Shown here piece after piece: positions 1-13,412 of a DNA stretch of 64,000 bases. Numbering within the stretch: the first letter of the stretch is position 1; the number at the start of each line of letters is the position of its first letter. Under the pieces are notes generated by a model. The model did no database searches and was not told the origin of the DNA. It saw only the letters and a list, made by a program, of their open reading frames with translations. The translations under genes were made by a program, and so were the position numbers. This DNA comes from Alviniconcha marisindica. Taxonomy: Eukaryota; Mollusca; Gastropoda; Provannidae. The stretch is from NCBI GenBank assembly GCA_018857735.1, contig JABMCL010002757.1:602501-666500 (forward strand), in the 5' to 3' direction.

Positions 1-35
1 TTATATTGAAGATGCTCTTTTACAGGTAATAGACC

Positions 36-307
<272 letters not shown>

Positions 308-1246
308 AGCCAATTCTGTGCACGGAGATAGTTTGCGAAAAAAAGTGACCGCGAATTAATCTAGAATGCTGGCTGCGAGAGCGGACGCCCCGGTCTTCTC
401 ACCTCGCCTCAAGCACTGCGCAAGTTGTATGTCACCAAATGTCTTGTGCACCTGTCAGATTATATGGCGACAAGCCTATGCTGCTGTTGATCGTGTCCAC
501 GAAGTCAAACAGAGCCGCTCACAGACACACTGACAAAAAACAAACTGACAATAACCTGTTGGGTAATATTGGTAAGTGTTTTTAACGCCATGTCTGATAA
601 CTGTGTAACATTGGTAAAAATGTCTGCTTTTCAAAATCGAATATAATTTGAAGAAAATGATCAACTCTAACTTATAATAGGTCGTGTGAGACTGTTGGCA
701 CGACAGGCATGCGAAAGGAATGCAATGGGTAGGCCCACTCTCTCGCTTACTGAACGGGCGACACGAGCAGCGAAGCTGGCTGAGCGGGTCAGCAGCTACT
801 CTGTCTGTGCCAGGAAGGTCAGGCACGGGTTTTAAATGCACCAGTAACTACAGAAGCAAAACGAAAGTACTAAGCTCACTCAACCCGACTGCACAAAGAC
901 TGTATACCCAATCTTTGCCGTGAGCTTGATAACGAGAGTTTACGTTTTGCCCTTTGTGCACCGTTATTGCGGAACGCAAAGGTAACCAAAGTTGGCAATC
1001 CGTTCAGGTTGGAAAAAAAAAAGAGAAGCACGAAGCAAGCAACTTCAAACCCACACTCCTCAAGCACCATCGAACGCAGAATCGCCTAAGTGCTAAAGAA
1101 GCCAATATTACATTTGCCAAGCACGTCAAGGTGGGGGTTTTATTCGTAAAAACATGCATCCATCGGATACAACAGTTATACCTTTCATTGATTCACTCAA
1201 ACTTTTTTGCATAATCAAGCTGTTCACGGTAGTTTCACGTACTAAA

Positions 1247-1247
<1 letters not shown>

Positions 1248-1287
<40 letters not shown>

Positions 1288-1294
1288 ACACACA

Positions 1295-1346
<52 letters not shown>
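1248..1346. repeat. (CA)n microsatellite
   Basis: Near-pure CA with two single interruptions. Confidence 0.95.
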
Positions 1347-1347
<1 letters not shown>

Positions 1348-2169
1348 GACACCAATTATTGAAAAATCTTAATAGTTAATTACCATGTGCATGGACGTGT
1401 TGCTGTCAACGGTAGTGTAAAGATTGAACCTTTCTGAGCAAGGTGCGTGTGCGTGCATATGTCGGTGTAAATTTCCTTCTACGCGTGCACGTGTGTGCGT
1501 GCATGTGTTGGTGTAAATTTACTTGTGTACGAGCATGAGTGTGCGTGCATGTGCGAGGGTGCATGCTTTTTTTGTTTGTTAATTGCTGTTGTTCTTGCTC
1601 TTCTGTTTTGTATTGTCCCATAAAAGTAGCGTTTTTTTAAATTTTATTTGTTTTTTAAACTGTGTTTGGATTTTGTTTTAGAATGGTAGCAGTCAACCTT
1701 GTTTCGGATTTGTTTTTCTTCTTAACGTATTATGTATTGTTGTCATTGCTGAGAATCTTTATATATATATATTGCCTTACATACAACTACAAGCATCTAA
1801 ACATACATATTTAATTCAGCACATATATTGCCAGTAACACTATAAAAGTTTTCAAGGCAATGCTTGTTGATGAAACAAGACACCAAAATTGGTTTGGTTA
1901 CGGCATTTAACACATTTCTGTGATTAAAATTAATTGATTCATGATTAGAATTTTCTCTTTGGATGTTGAATTCGTAATGTCTCCAAAGAGAGCCTCTTTT
2001 GCTGTTGGCATGACAGCAGACCTGTGTCTACCCGTATATAGTCAGGACACTCATCGCTCGTAATGGTTGACTGGGCGTAAAATACCAAGTTACTTACAGC
2101 CATGCTGGGTGAACGTTTTTACAATACCATAAAAAATGCTCCATGTCGTCACCAAATGGAACCTATTGA

Positions 2170-2441
<272 letters not shown>

Positions 2442-3509
2442 CTCTCAGGCAAGTTTGTTTTGACCCTGTTTGGGCTCTTTGCTTTGTAATGGGCTATGTG
2501 TTCCAATTAGGAGAAATAGCACATAAAAAAAGTAAATTATTATTATTATTGGTAGTTAGAATTCCTATTTGACTGAGAAGTATTCCAGGTGGGTAAAAAA
2601 GAAAAGGTTCTCAACATGTTCAAGCCAAATAACGGTAAAACTAACGTTTTATTTAAACCCACAAATTATGTTTGTGGCAGACTGGTCGAAAATTATTCAC
2701 TGGTTATGGCAAACCTCGCTTTCAATTTACATTACAATGTTCCCATTACTTTTGCATTACTCATTTTTCTGTACCGTATTCGTTTCATTAGTAATTTCTG
2801 TCAGTTCTCGTTTTGTATTACACTTTGCTGTTCACAATACTATCAAATGTTTTATAAAATTTCACTATCATCAGCTTTATGTTAACAAACACATCCTCAA
2901 GCATATTCGTCTTTACTGACATAAAATGCCAAACACTGCACCAACCGAAAAACAAAAACAAAAAACAACAACCACCCCAACTCAAATGGAAATACAGAAC
3001 ACGAGACCAAAAAGAAAGGCCACAGTAACAAACAAGCAAACAAACAAATAAACAAACACGCCCCCCCCCCTCCCCCACCCCCACACCCCCAAACAAGAGA
3101 AAGAAAGAAAAGAGAACAGTCAGAAGTCGCCTTCTACGGTGATTCTTATTCTTTCGACCCCACGGGTAAAGCGAAGAGCTGACGGGAAAAAAATGAAGCT
3201 GAATGGAATGGCAGAAAATGAATTAAAAAGGCAGATTTGTTGACGAGACACACAAATCTGTATGTTATATAACCTACTCCAGGCTTAAAAGAAGAAACCG
3301 CTGACAGAAGGATTTGCTTCAAAGGTGTTCTAGTAACCTGTGTTTTCATGTCATACTGCTTTGTGCTTTGATGTTTTGATGTGCATACAATTTCGGTAGC
3401 TGCTTTGTCCAGCGCAATGGTTGACTGGGCGTAAAACATCAAGTAAAACACCAAGTTACTTACTTGTCCAGCGCTGTCTTCGCGTGCGTGCGTGCGTGCG
3501 TTCGCGCGC

Positions 3510-3561
<52 letters not shown>

Positions 3562-3889
3562 TGTGTGTGTGTGTGTGTACGTGCGTGCGTGTGTACGCGC
3601 TTTCGCACATGTGTGTTTTAATGTTTGTTGTATTAGCATTTATGTTGTCTATAAGAAGGTCAGTGTACATATTGTTTGAGTAATATTTATAAAGCGCAGT
3701 AAGCGCAACAATACCGAGAATTATTATCTCAGTTGTTGGAGGGGGCTTAAATTCTCCGTCCACGCCCGGTCCGCTGGCGTATTGAGGAAGGTAATTATGT
3801 TTATGCAAATACAACTGCAACAAATCCGCTTATGAACTTCTAAGAACCAGAGTAGACGAGCGGTAACTGTCTTGGGTTGTGTCCGATCA

Positions 3890-4380
3890 ACACTTTGCGG
3901 ATCGAATCTCATTATCGTTTTTATATAGCGCTGTTCTTTGCTTCCGAGCAGACTCACTGCACTCTAGTCGCGTGCGACTCTGAACGAGTGACTGTAGTTT
4001 TACAGCGCGTTTTGAATACCCACCGTAGTGGTGTACTTACAGCTGTGTTTTGGTTATAACACGGCTGATGACAAGTGAAACTGCTGCCATCCAGGTGCAC
4101 GTTCTGTATACACCATGCACCTGTTTACAGTAGCCTATCATTCAAAGCCACATACATAGTGTGCATGTTTAAACGTAACCTGCCACCTGCACATTTGGCA
4201 GAATGACCGGGATCTTTTATGTGCCACTGCTGTAACACGGGGGTGGAACGGTTACTGAAATAAGAGTCGGAACAGAAAGTTGACTCTGGAGAAGAAAATT
4301 TTCCCACCGCTCCCGCCGGGGAATCGAACCCGCAACCTTCCGATTACGGAGCTCTGCCACTGAGCGATCCACGTCCCCGT
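3890..4380 (-). mobile_element. SINE with tRNA-like head; second copy at 58.4 kb
   Basis: On the minus strand a tRNA-like head (4377 to about 4309) contains GATCGCTCAGTGGCAGAGC (A-box-like) and GGTTCGATTCC (B box). It is followed by a body ending near 3890 in AGCGCTATATAAAAACGATA. The body matches 58366-58725, for example around AACCTGCCACCTGCA and TAACACGGGGGTGGAACGG. Confidence 0.7.
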
Positions 4381-4786
4381 TTTCTGCGTTTTCGTTATTT
4401 TCCACCCTATCAAATGAGTCACCGCGTATTATCTATTCCCGCGTGTTTATGATTCTACGCCAGCTGGAAATTGTGTCCTGGTAAACTCTTTGTTCACCCA
4501 CTTCTGTGCCGTCAGTATAGACAAACTCTGAGTAGCTAGTGGCAATACAGCTGACCTTTAATCTTTTTGAGTGACGAAGAGATGTACTCACTCACATGTC
4601 AGGAATTATATATTAATTGTATGCACATCGACTTAATAGAAATGTGCAGTTTATGTGCAGAAACAGAGTTAAGACGGCTATGATTAATGTTAAGTGTGTG
4701 ATAATGTATCCAGGCATACACACCTAATACATAGATACATGTGTAAACTATCTATAAACTACCTATTATAGATAGTGGGTAGGAAA

Positions 4787-4825
4787 AAGAGAGAGAGAGA
4801 GGGAGAGAGAGAGAGAGAGGTTTAC
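4787..4825 (-). promoter_or_regulatory. 5' splice site and (CT)n tract, paralog 1 intron 1
   Basis: On the minus strand the exon ends ACG and the intron opens GTAAAC, then runs into about 34 nt of CT repeat interrupted by CCC. The same arrangement occurs in paralogs 2 and 3. Translation through the donor stays open, giving repeated Leu-Ser until a stop at 4766-4768. Confidence 0.75.
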
Positions 4826-5089
4826 CGTCGGTTGGCTGTCGTTTCTTGATGTCAGAGGAGCAATTTGTTCTTTGGCAACACGAACACCTCGTAGATAGCT
4901 TCGTAGCTTGGCTGAAGCTTCGCGGGCTGTGTTCAGCAGTCTTTGTTTTTCAGCTTCCTCGTCGTCAACCGGAGTGACGTTGCTCACATCGTCGATCGTT
5001 TGGTTGGACACAGACGACGACACCGCACACACAACGATCGCAAAGAAAAAGATAAATGCCTCGAGCTGACGGGTTGTGAATCTTCTCAT
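4826..5089 (-). CDS. Cys-loop receptor paralog 1, exon 1 (partial gene)
   Basis: First coding exon of a pentameric ligand-gated ion channel subunit; the remaining exons should lie beyond the left edge. It encodes 88 residues: a signal peptide (MRRFTTRQLEAFIFFFAIVV, then CAVSS), an acidic linker, and an N-terminal helix with the motif AREASAKLRSYLRGVRVAKE, followed by TSRNDSQP. The same helix motif occurs in exon 1 of the two complete paralogs at 32.5 and 60.7 kb, and this match is the main basis for the call. The start is the first ATG in frame (5089); the frame stays open upstream only through a GTG. The exon ends in ACG followed by donor GTAAAC (phase 0), and a (CT)n tract begins a few bases into the intron. 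Receptor family is inferred through the paralogs because this exon has no channel domain of its own. Confidence 0.8.
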
Positions 5090-5230
5090 GGTCAGGGCCA
5101 GGGTTTTTTGCAGCACTGTGGTGGCTTTAACAGTCTGTTCTTGTTTCCAGTCTCTGATTAATGCTGATTTGGCGTGGGGCGGTACTGACGACGTCCGACC
5201 GGTCCTTCAAAGGGCGCGCTCCGCCTCGTG

Positions 5231-5237
5231 CTTTATA
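5231..5237 (-). promoter_or_regulatory. TATA-like box upstream of paralog 1
   Basis: Minus-strand TATAAAG in the context AGTATAAAGCAC, about 142 bp upstream of the start codon. The same context, AGTATAAAAGCACC, occurs upstream of paralog 3, and TATAAAGG upstream of paralog 2. It was chosen for recurrence across paralogs; no initiator element was identified. Confidence 0.5.
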
Positions 5238-6224
5238 CTAAAACTTGACATGTGATGGGCCGCGATGTCGTGGCATCCCGTCTCTCCTGCTTTTTGTGTA
5301 AGCTTCCAGTGCTTCTGCCGCGTCCGGCATCCAAGCAGCAGGCCACTGCTTGGTGATCTCAGTTTCAGAAGCGCCCGTCGATATCCCGGCAGCAGACAGG
5401 AATGGATCACGTTTTGAGCGTCACAACGCATAACACGACACTTGGTTGACAGTGATGGCAGCATATGGTCCTCATTAGCTGACCGGTCAGAGGGTATCGA
5501 TCTGATGGGCCTGCTGCACCTTGAATGGAAAAAACAGACAAAGACTGGCGAATCAGCATGAAAGGGGCTCTGTACCCTCGCTGACAATAATCACAATCAC
5601 CGGTTTGAATATTCCAATACCATTATGCATTATTTGCGTACTTACGACCAGATGACTGTTTTTGCACAAAGAATAGTGGTACTCTACTTGGATTTCGTTT
5701 TATTTTTATTTTTAAGACGCAACATTTATGATTTTAATCTTTTTTTCTCTTTTTTTCTTCTTCTTTTTTTGTCGTCAAGGATACGATATTAGCAGGTTCT
5801 TCTTCTTATTTTTTTTCTTCTTATTTTTCCCCCGGTTTTTTTTCCGGGGAATTTTTTGTTTGTTGCTAATTGTTTTTTCGTCCTCCTCTTTTTCTAGCGC
5901 TGTGAGCACAGTCTGTAAATGCGGATTTTGTTGCACCCTCTATAAATTGATATTACATTACACACCACCGGCCTAAAGCCGTCTGTTATCGAACGGTGGG
6001 CAGAGGGGTTTTAACGTGCGCAACGGCCATTGCGCGTGTCGCACCTAGGAAAGCGAGACAGCTAGATATTGACGAGCCAGCAGAAGTGCTGACCATGAAA
6101 AACTGAAACGGTACCAAACCCTGACTCCACAGGGAGTCTAACCATTCCCACTCCACCAAATTCCAGTCTGGGCCGTTAGACCAGCCAGCCACGAACCCTC
6201 TTCGTACACATACGAACACGCTGT

Positions 6225-6228
<4 letters not shown>

Positions 6229-6304
<76 letters not shown>

Positions 6305-6345
6305 GCACGCACACACACGCACGCACGCACGCACGCACACACGTT
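6229..6345. repeat. (CA)n with CGCA end
   Basis: About 70 bp CA, then CGCA units. Confidence 0.95.
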
Positions 6346-6843
6346 TACTGGTAGAATTAAGTAGCCCTAATCAACTAAATATATTAGCTTATGCGACACT
6401 GCTTGTTCTGTCTCGACTGTCCGATTTGTTTGCCCCCCCCCCCCCCCCCCCCCACCCCCCCCCCCCCAGCCCCAGCCCCCGCTGTCTTTCAATGTGCATG
6501 GAATCTTCCTCTTCTTTTTTTCAAATATTTTCCAGTTGTCCTTTATTTTTTAAAGTAAATTTCCTGAGTGAGTATGGGCCTATTGGTATATTCATTGTCT
6601 TCGCTTTAACTTGGGATACTGATTTTCACTGGCGGCCGATTAACCTGTACAGTAATCAAGCAGTTGTAGATCAGACGCCGAGCTGCATCAGCACGAATTT
6701 CTGTGACGACCAGACCGTGATCCCTCCACCACTCTCGCCCAGATATAACCGTACTGGTTGACTGCGCGTAAAAAGCCTAGTTACTTACTTACTTACCCTC
6801 CGCAACCACACATAACCCACCACAAGCACTGAGCTCCCCCTAG

Positions 6844-6923
<80 letters not shown>
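6844..6923. repeat. (CA)n microsatellite
   Basis: 80 bp near-pure CA followed by AAC repeats. Confidence 0.95.
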
Positions 6924-6926
<3 letters not shown>

Positions 6927-8148
6927 CAACAACAACAACAACAACATCAACAACAAAACACGCCCCTCCCCCTTTTAAATGCTTTTTTTTTAGTACTAGC
7001 ATCTTTTTTTAATTTTTGAATTCAGATCAAAGTGAGCTCCCTGAACAGAGAAAGTCTTCCCCCTCCTCTCCTCCCCTGCCCCCTTCCATGGTGTGTGCTG
7101 GGAAAATAATAAATAATGGGTAGGGCTCTCACCCGCAGACAAAGCGTCACGATTGGAGCAGTGCAAAGAATGCACGAACACACGCAGGCAAGCACGCCGG
7201 GGAACGGCAATTAACATATAGACAATTAATCCGCTAACCCTCGCAGGAATTTGGAAACACGATGGTCTCTAGACGGAACACGCGCAAAGGCAACAAAGAG
7301 TTCGAGGCATAGCAGGTTAGGTCTACCTCTTAATCGAATCATCAAGTACGCTCAGGGTGCTACATAAACCGACAGAAGAAGAAACTTCAAGGTGAAAAAA
7401 AGAAAAGAAAAAAAAAGAAGGACAAAATGGATGATTACACCTCAGATGAGAGATTATTCCGCAAATGAGAGGGGGGCGGAGGGGTGGGGTGGGGAGTCGG
7501 GGGTGGGGGTGGGGATGGGGATTTCCACGTTCAAAAACACAAACTTGACGACAAACCAAGAAGTCAGTAATGTACTCAAAAGATTTAAACACAAAGGTTA
7601 AAAGCGAATCTTTGTAAAAATTCGACAAAAATGTATGCGGATTTTTGTCACAGCCTGTCTCATCAGAGCAGTTACTTTTTTTCTTTTTTTTGCGCATTGT
7701 TTGCCCTGCCTGAGCAGACTTCGCATTTAACCTCTCACTTTCTGCGTATTTTACAATCTCTGGCACTCCTGTTTGTCTATTGGTTTTGTGCGCCGTTCCT
7801 ATCGTAATTTTTTCTTTCGCGTTGCTAGCTCCGTGTGGAAATGCGCGCACACTCGAAATTGCTCATTTCCTTAGTCCTAGAGACCTCTGAATTTGATTAT
7901 GTAAATGTGATAGTCAATTCAGGGCCCAACGAAGTATTGCCTGTTCCACTGGCCCCACGGTAATCAAATGCTGGGCAAAGTTCAACAGGCAGGAGCATCA
8001 AGACAGTGCTCATTTAAAAAAGAAAAGAAAAAAAGTGTGTGTGTGGGGGGGGGGGGGGGGGGGGGGGGGGTGGCGGGGGTGGGGGGGGGGAGGGGGGTGG
8101 GGGGAGAAGAATAAGAAGCTAAAACAAAGTTTCCGTGCCAGCATTTAG

Positions 8149-8150
<2 letters not shown>

Positions 8151-8242
<92 letters not shown>

Positions 8243-8261
8243 TACACACACACACACATCA
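8151..8261. repeat. (CA)n microsatellite
   Basis: About 110 bp CA, preceded at 8048-8100 by a G-rich tract. Confidence 0.95.
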
Positions 8262-8282
8262 TAGAGTTAAGAACTGGTGCTT

Positions 8283-8684
8283 TAAAAAAAAGCACACGAA
8301 ACATTGCAAATACCAACAAAACTTGCCTGTTTCAAAGAAGCGAGCGTGCAAAGCACAGCTATTCTGTGTACACACAAAAACATTTGGCGAAAATGGTTTT
8401 CTTGCGCTGGCCCATCTGTTTCAGTGTTTGGAACAATTTGCCTCCAACACTCCGCTGCTCTGAGTCTGCCTCCTCTTTTAAAGCCGCCCTTAAGACACAC
8501 CTGTTCAATAACTATTTCTAAACTGCCTTTTTCACAGCCGTGCCTATCACCCGGTCCGACGTGTGTGTGTATGTGTGTGTGTGTGTGTGTGTGTTTGTTA
8601 ATGTTATTGCAAAGCGCCTGTGCTCCCACCTTGTGCGGAGATGGGCGCTCTAAAAATCCTCTTTATTACTATTATTCTCATGAA
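8283..8684 (+). mobile_element. L2-like LINE 3' end
   Basis: The frame ends WPICFSVWNNLPPTLRCSES then SASSFKAALKTHLFNNYF and a stop, the characteristic C-terminus of L2/CR1-group reverse transcriptases. A short 3' region follows with (GT)n and an ending GCGCTCTAAAAATCC then TTATTACTATTATT. Only the last part is present, with a frame change near 8400. Confidence 0.75.
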
Positions 8685-8914
8685 ACGGAAGAAACAAGTT
8701 AGTAAAAGTTGTGTGGCTCTTGTGAGGGCGAACGAGAGATGTTCGATTAACATCTCCCGGAGATCCACACGGCTCGTACTCGTACAGGTAATCTGTTTCT
8801 CGCGCACTCTCGCTCTCTCTCTTTCTTCTTCCTTATTTTGTTCAGCATAACTGTTTGGTTGCTCATTGCTTAAAAAAAGAAGCAGGTTTTGCCGGAAATT
8901 TTCGCACTGCTTTG

Positions 8915-8987
<73 letters not shown>

Positions 8988-9573
8988 CCTCTCCCACTCC
9001 AGTTTTGTCTGTAAGTAAATTGTATTGAATATATCAAAATGAAGACAAAAGTAGTAGTTTATGGTCCAGTATCAAACATTACTAGCTGTATAGTATTATG
9101 CACTCTTCAGCTCGCTGTGCCTTCGCAACTGATCCCCCAGGCGTGAACAGACGTGGCCAGTTCCAAAGCAGAACGCACCATTCACCTCCTGGATCTACAA
9201 CCAGTTACCATTAATGTCTCAGCCTTGATTACCTTTTGCTCCCAGGCTGGTGTGGGAGATAACAATATGGGGCCTCTGTTCTACCTTTTATGTACATGTG
9301 TGCGCGCGCGCATCCATTTTTTATTTTGTGAATGTGTACGTGCGTGTTTTGAGTGATAACTCAAAAAGTTGTGGGTCAATCCTGACAATGCTTAAACACA
9401 GATCTGCCGGCCAACGTCATCCTTACTAAGACCGGGATGTATAACTTACGAAACTCATCGTTTGATCTAAAGTTATTATAATTATATAAATCTGAAACAG
9501 AACGAGGCCCAGAGCGCTCGTGCAGAATCAACACACAAGGGAGTGAATCAGCGCTCGAAAGACGTCACACAAG

Positions 9574-9739
9574 CACGACAAAGACTTGCTTGAGTCGCCT
9601 ACGGTAACTCTCACCTGGCATGCGTGTACATACACTACACCAGAGGTACATCTGATGTACCGCTGATGTAGTTTATGTACCTTGTATTTACACGCATGCC
9701 AAGTGAGAATTACCGTGGGCAACTCGGGTCTTTGTTGTG
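9574..9739. mobile_element. Palindromic MITE-like element
   Basis: Two arms of about 80 bp meeting near 9652 are inverted copies: CACGACAAAGAC, GCCTACGGTAA and GGCATGCGTGTA on the left recur complemented on the right (9657-9739). Related single arms lie at about 10250-10345, 37397-37500 and 37723-37850. No transposase is present. Confidence 0.75.
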
Positions 9740-10249
9740 TTTGTGTGTTTGTATATATAGATTTCTTTTTCTTTTTTTAATGTAAAAAAATAAAAAATAA
9801 AAAATAAAATAAAAATAATGTACATGTTCCCTGCAGATCTGCTTCCTCTTCCAGTCGAAACAGACTCTTACTCGGTTGACATCATCATGTCAGTAACAAT
9901 TATCCTTGAAAGGCGAGCGTCTCTGTATCAGTTCAGCTGGTTACAGAACAAGAAGAGCCATTTTGCTCAATATTGGAATCTGCTAACTTTCTCAGCGATT
10001 CTTTTTTTAGTTGACAAAACTCGTTGCCTGATTTTTCTTTAGTTATACACCTCCTGTAACACCGATCCGCTGTCGTCTCGAGACCATAAAAATACAGTGA
10101 ATCAGCGAACAGAAGGCTATTACTCGATCCGGGATTAGATAGGTTCTGCCATATGCTTTGTCGCCGAGTATGCATGAAATGGAGGATATAATTACATGCC
10201 ATTGGGGAACGTCCTTTTATGAGAAACTGACCTTGGATGATTATATCTA

Positions 10250-10345
10250 GCTTGTATTACTTGCGTGCCAGATGACATTTATCGTAGGCGATTCAGGCAG
10301 TTCTTTTATCCTTTGTTGTGCCTGTGATGTATGTCGAGCGCCATC
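10250..10345 (-). repeat. Single arm of the 9.6-kb MITE family
   Basis: The reverse complement contains GCCTGAATCGCCTACGATAA and ATCTGGCACGCAAG, matching the arm of 9574-9739. Confidence 0.6.
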
Positions 10346-10488
10346 AAGTCCAGTTTGTGTTCTCAGATTGCATAGAATAAAAGCAAATAATTTCCTGCGG
10401 AGTGCAGTCCTCAAGGAAGCGCTTGCTAAACAGATACACATAAAAACAAGAAAGAAAGAAAAGAAAAACAACAACAACAACAACAAAA

Positions 10489-10492
<4 letters not shown>

Positions 10493-10576
<84 letters not shown>
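10493..10576. repeat. (CA)n flanked by AAC repeats
   Basis: 84 bp CA with AAC triplets on both sides (10469-10490 and 10575-10620). Confidence 0.95.
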
Positions 10577-10579
<3 letters not shown>

Positions 10580-10580
<1 letters not shown>

Positions 10581-11775
10581 ACAAACAAACAAAACAACAA
10601 CAACAAAACAAAAACAACAAAAAACGCTTACTGTTCTTCACACGACGCTTGTGTTACGCGAAAAGAGTTTACGAAATTGTGAAGTTGTGTGTGTTTGTGT
10701 CAGCGCGGGAGTGTGTATGTTTTTTACAAGAAGCATACATTATATGCGCTTCACATAAAAAAAACACATAACAACTTCGAGTCTGAATAGAAGAGATCAA
10801 AATTAAAACTTAAAATCAAAGGGGTGTGGGGTGGGTGGGGTGGGGGGTGGGGGGGTGGAGAGGGGTTACAATGCTTTTATTATGGTCAATTTCTAAACCT
10901 AGTTTCATTAGCGAGGGTAATGGGACAAGTTTCACACAACAACCCCTCTCCTAGGCTGACGGTGTTGCACGCACCGCCCTTGATATCTGGCTCAAAAGTT
11001 GCGTGCTCACATCACCCGAGGAACAAGAGGAAAAACGGTGCGGGTAGCTGTTGGACCATCTGAAACACTTTACGGGCTTTTCCACAGTCAGACCCGCTAA
11101 CCGGCACTGTCGGAAGTCGGATTGCAAACCGAAAGAAGCCACGGGGCATTTTGAAACATAACGCTGAAATTTCGCAGCAATGGTATACAGCGGACGCGGA
11201 AATTAAGGTACCCTAGGTTTTGTCTCCCTACTTTTTTAGCCATAGCTAACGCAGTTTCCCGTTTTGAGCGCGCGGAATAAAATAGGTCAGCCTGTTCATA
11301 GTCACAAGCGAATTAAGCCGGTTTCATTGGTGAATACCTACGGAATATAAGTAGGTACCAAGGAGTAATGGCACTTAGGTTTGACATATCAAAATAGGTG
11401 TTATTGTGCATTGATAGGTAAATGGATGGTTGGTTTTTGATGTTGTAACAGTGCATTAGACAAACTTGTGATATAGTGATTGGTATTTGAACCGGTGTAA
11501 AAGAAGTGTGAATGTGTGATTCATGCTGAGGTGGCCCTGCGCTGGATGCTAAAATCTAAAAACTAAGTAATCACTGAATCCAGGTTTATGTTTTGATCAT
11601 TAATTTTCCGCTTGCTGGACAAAGGTTGGTGTTCTTGAACAAAACATGCTTTGGGAAGGTTCGTTGCTTTGGTTTCTGTATCGGTGGTATGCCACCGAGG
11701 GGCGCACCGAGGACAGGCAAGGAAATTGGCCTTTTGTTATATCACTTTGTATCTCCCGTGTCAGCAAGGTTTGCT
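10580..11775. other. Intergenic stretch, no feature recognised
   Basis: A G-rich run at 10820-10865 is the only distinctive composition. Open frames are short and unremarkable. Confidence 0.5.
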
Positions 11776-12067
11776 GTTGGTTTAAACAAAATTTTATTCA
11801 TTCATCGTAATCATAGGCTCAACAAATAAGTACAGGAAACACAAAAGCAATATGCTTATTTGAGTGTTACCTATAGATAAAATGATAATCACACAGACAT
11901 TTACGATGGCAAGATGGCAAATTGTTGTCAAAACGTCAGAGGCAACAAAACCAACAAAGACCAAAATGACAACAAAAAACAAACAAACAAGCAAACAAAA
12001 CAAAACGCAAAACAATAACAACAAAACTGGAGAAGGGGATGGGGGTTAAAAAAGCAAATAACTAACC
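11776..12067 (-). mobile_element. Solo 3' end of the jockey/CR1-like LINE
   Basis: Nearly identical to 28875-29163, both running from TTGGTTTAAACAAAAT to AAATAACTAACCGA on the plus strand. At 29 kb this segment lies immediately 3' of the reverse transcriptase relic, so this copy is read as a severely 5'-truncated insertion. Confidence 0.75.
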
Positions 12068-12311
12068 GAGGTTTGCTGTTATAACAGGTTTGTGTTGTTT
12101 GTATATATCAAAAGCAGTCAAACATGATAATTCATAGATATCCATTTCATAATTTATATATAATAATAATAGTGGAGTCTTAGAGCCCCCTTTTTCAAAT
12201 GAGCCCTAGGCGCTTACATTTCATAGTCACGTTAAAAACAACCGACATCAAGACACACGATATTAATTTACACAAATTCATCATCACAAATTCATCATCA
12301 CAAATTCATCA

Positions 12312-12330
12312 TCACAAATCCCCCCCCCCC

Positions 12331-12403
<73 letters not shown>

Positions 12404-12494
12404 ACGCACGCACGCACTCACGCACGCACGCACGCACGCGCACACACACACATGTATATAATTATAGGCTATTTACCGTAAAACATGATCATTC

Positions 12495-12532
<38 letters not shown>
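12312..12532. repeat. C tract, (CA)n, ACGC and (TA)n cluster
   Basis: C 12319-12333, CA to 12399, ACGC to 12442, TA 12500-12532. Confidence 0.95.
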
Positions 12533-12536
<4 letters not shown>

Positions 12537-13314
12537 CTGTAAATTGTTACTTTTCCACAGCGAAGATTTGTTTTGTTGGTGAAACAACCGTTAACCTTTT
12601 CCCTGGCCCTTAGGACGTCTTTTGACGTCCCAGGAAGAGTGCTTCCTATTTGGTTATTTGATGCCACACGACATCCTGCTTGAATTCAGACTTTCCTGTT
12701 TAGAGCAAACGTTTCGGGATGAACATTTCTGGCCTGCTATACTTCTTGTTCAAACAGTTGTCTGAAGAAGACAAATCAAAACTACAAGCGAAAGGGTTAA
12801 ATAGGCTTACAGCTTAGAGAGCCTCTGTTACACTGTTCGGCAGCAGTGTTCTCTGTTTATTTCAAACATTATCCAGATTCTCAGCGGAAAAAAATATTCC
12901 AGCCCCCAACACTGGTTATTTGGTTATTCTTGGGTTTTAACGTACCGCCAACCGCACAGGGTCACCTCAGGACGCTCCAGCCGTGGAACAACTAATGGAA
13001 CACCGAGGCCGCTGAGGTGGACTAACAATCCATACTGAAACCATTCAGCCAGTGACTTTGCAGCACATGCTAATCAACAGGCTGCCAATGCAAGATTGAA
13101 ACAATGCGGTAAGGAGGACAAGTGTTGTTTGGAATTTATGGATCACAGCAATGGAAGAGGCATGGACTGGCACGGGGGATCCACGCAGCTTATTCCCCAC
13201 TTCCGTTATATCCCCTCACTCCGATTGTAAAGGACAGAAAATTAACACACAAATGGACGATTGTCCATGGACTGTTTCCCCAGTTCGAGAAAGCTTTGTG
13301 GTTTTCGAGCGTTT

Positions 13315-13316
<2 letters not shown>

Positions 13317-13395
<79 letters not shown>

Positions 13396-13412
13396 TACAT
13401 ACATACATACAT
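13317..13412. repeat. (CA)n then (CATA)n
   Basis: 74 bp CA followed by five CATA units. Confidence 0.95.

Larger units (their letters stand above)
5240..9550. other. Intergenic stretch upstream of paralog 1
   Basis: Holds a T-rich segment (5695-5870), (CA)n with CGCA (6229-6345), C tract (6436-6468), SINE tail (6745-6796), (CA)n (6844-6923), G-rich segments (7470-7520, 8048-8100), (CA)n (8151-8261), an L2-like LINE 3' end (8283-8684) and (GT)n (8919-8982). No gene was supported in 5240-5690, 5880-6225, 6500-6740, 6960-7465, 7525-8040, 8690-8915 or 8985-9550. Confidence 0.5.

Noticed and set aside
3146..3823. Minus-strand 225-codon open frame
   Set aside because: It crosses a (CA)n array and a SINE tail, and the unique parts match nothing known to me.
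5207..5587. Minus-strand 126-codon open frame upstream of paralog 1
   Set aside because: It overlaps the putative promoter, shows no domain or signal peptide, and no counterpart was seen upstream of paralogs 2 or 3.
7323..7850. Minus-strand 175-codon open frame
   Set aside because: Runs of Lys, Pro-His and Phe come from A-rich, G-rich and T-rich tracts; no domain was recognised.
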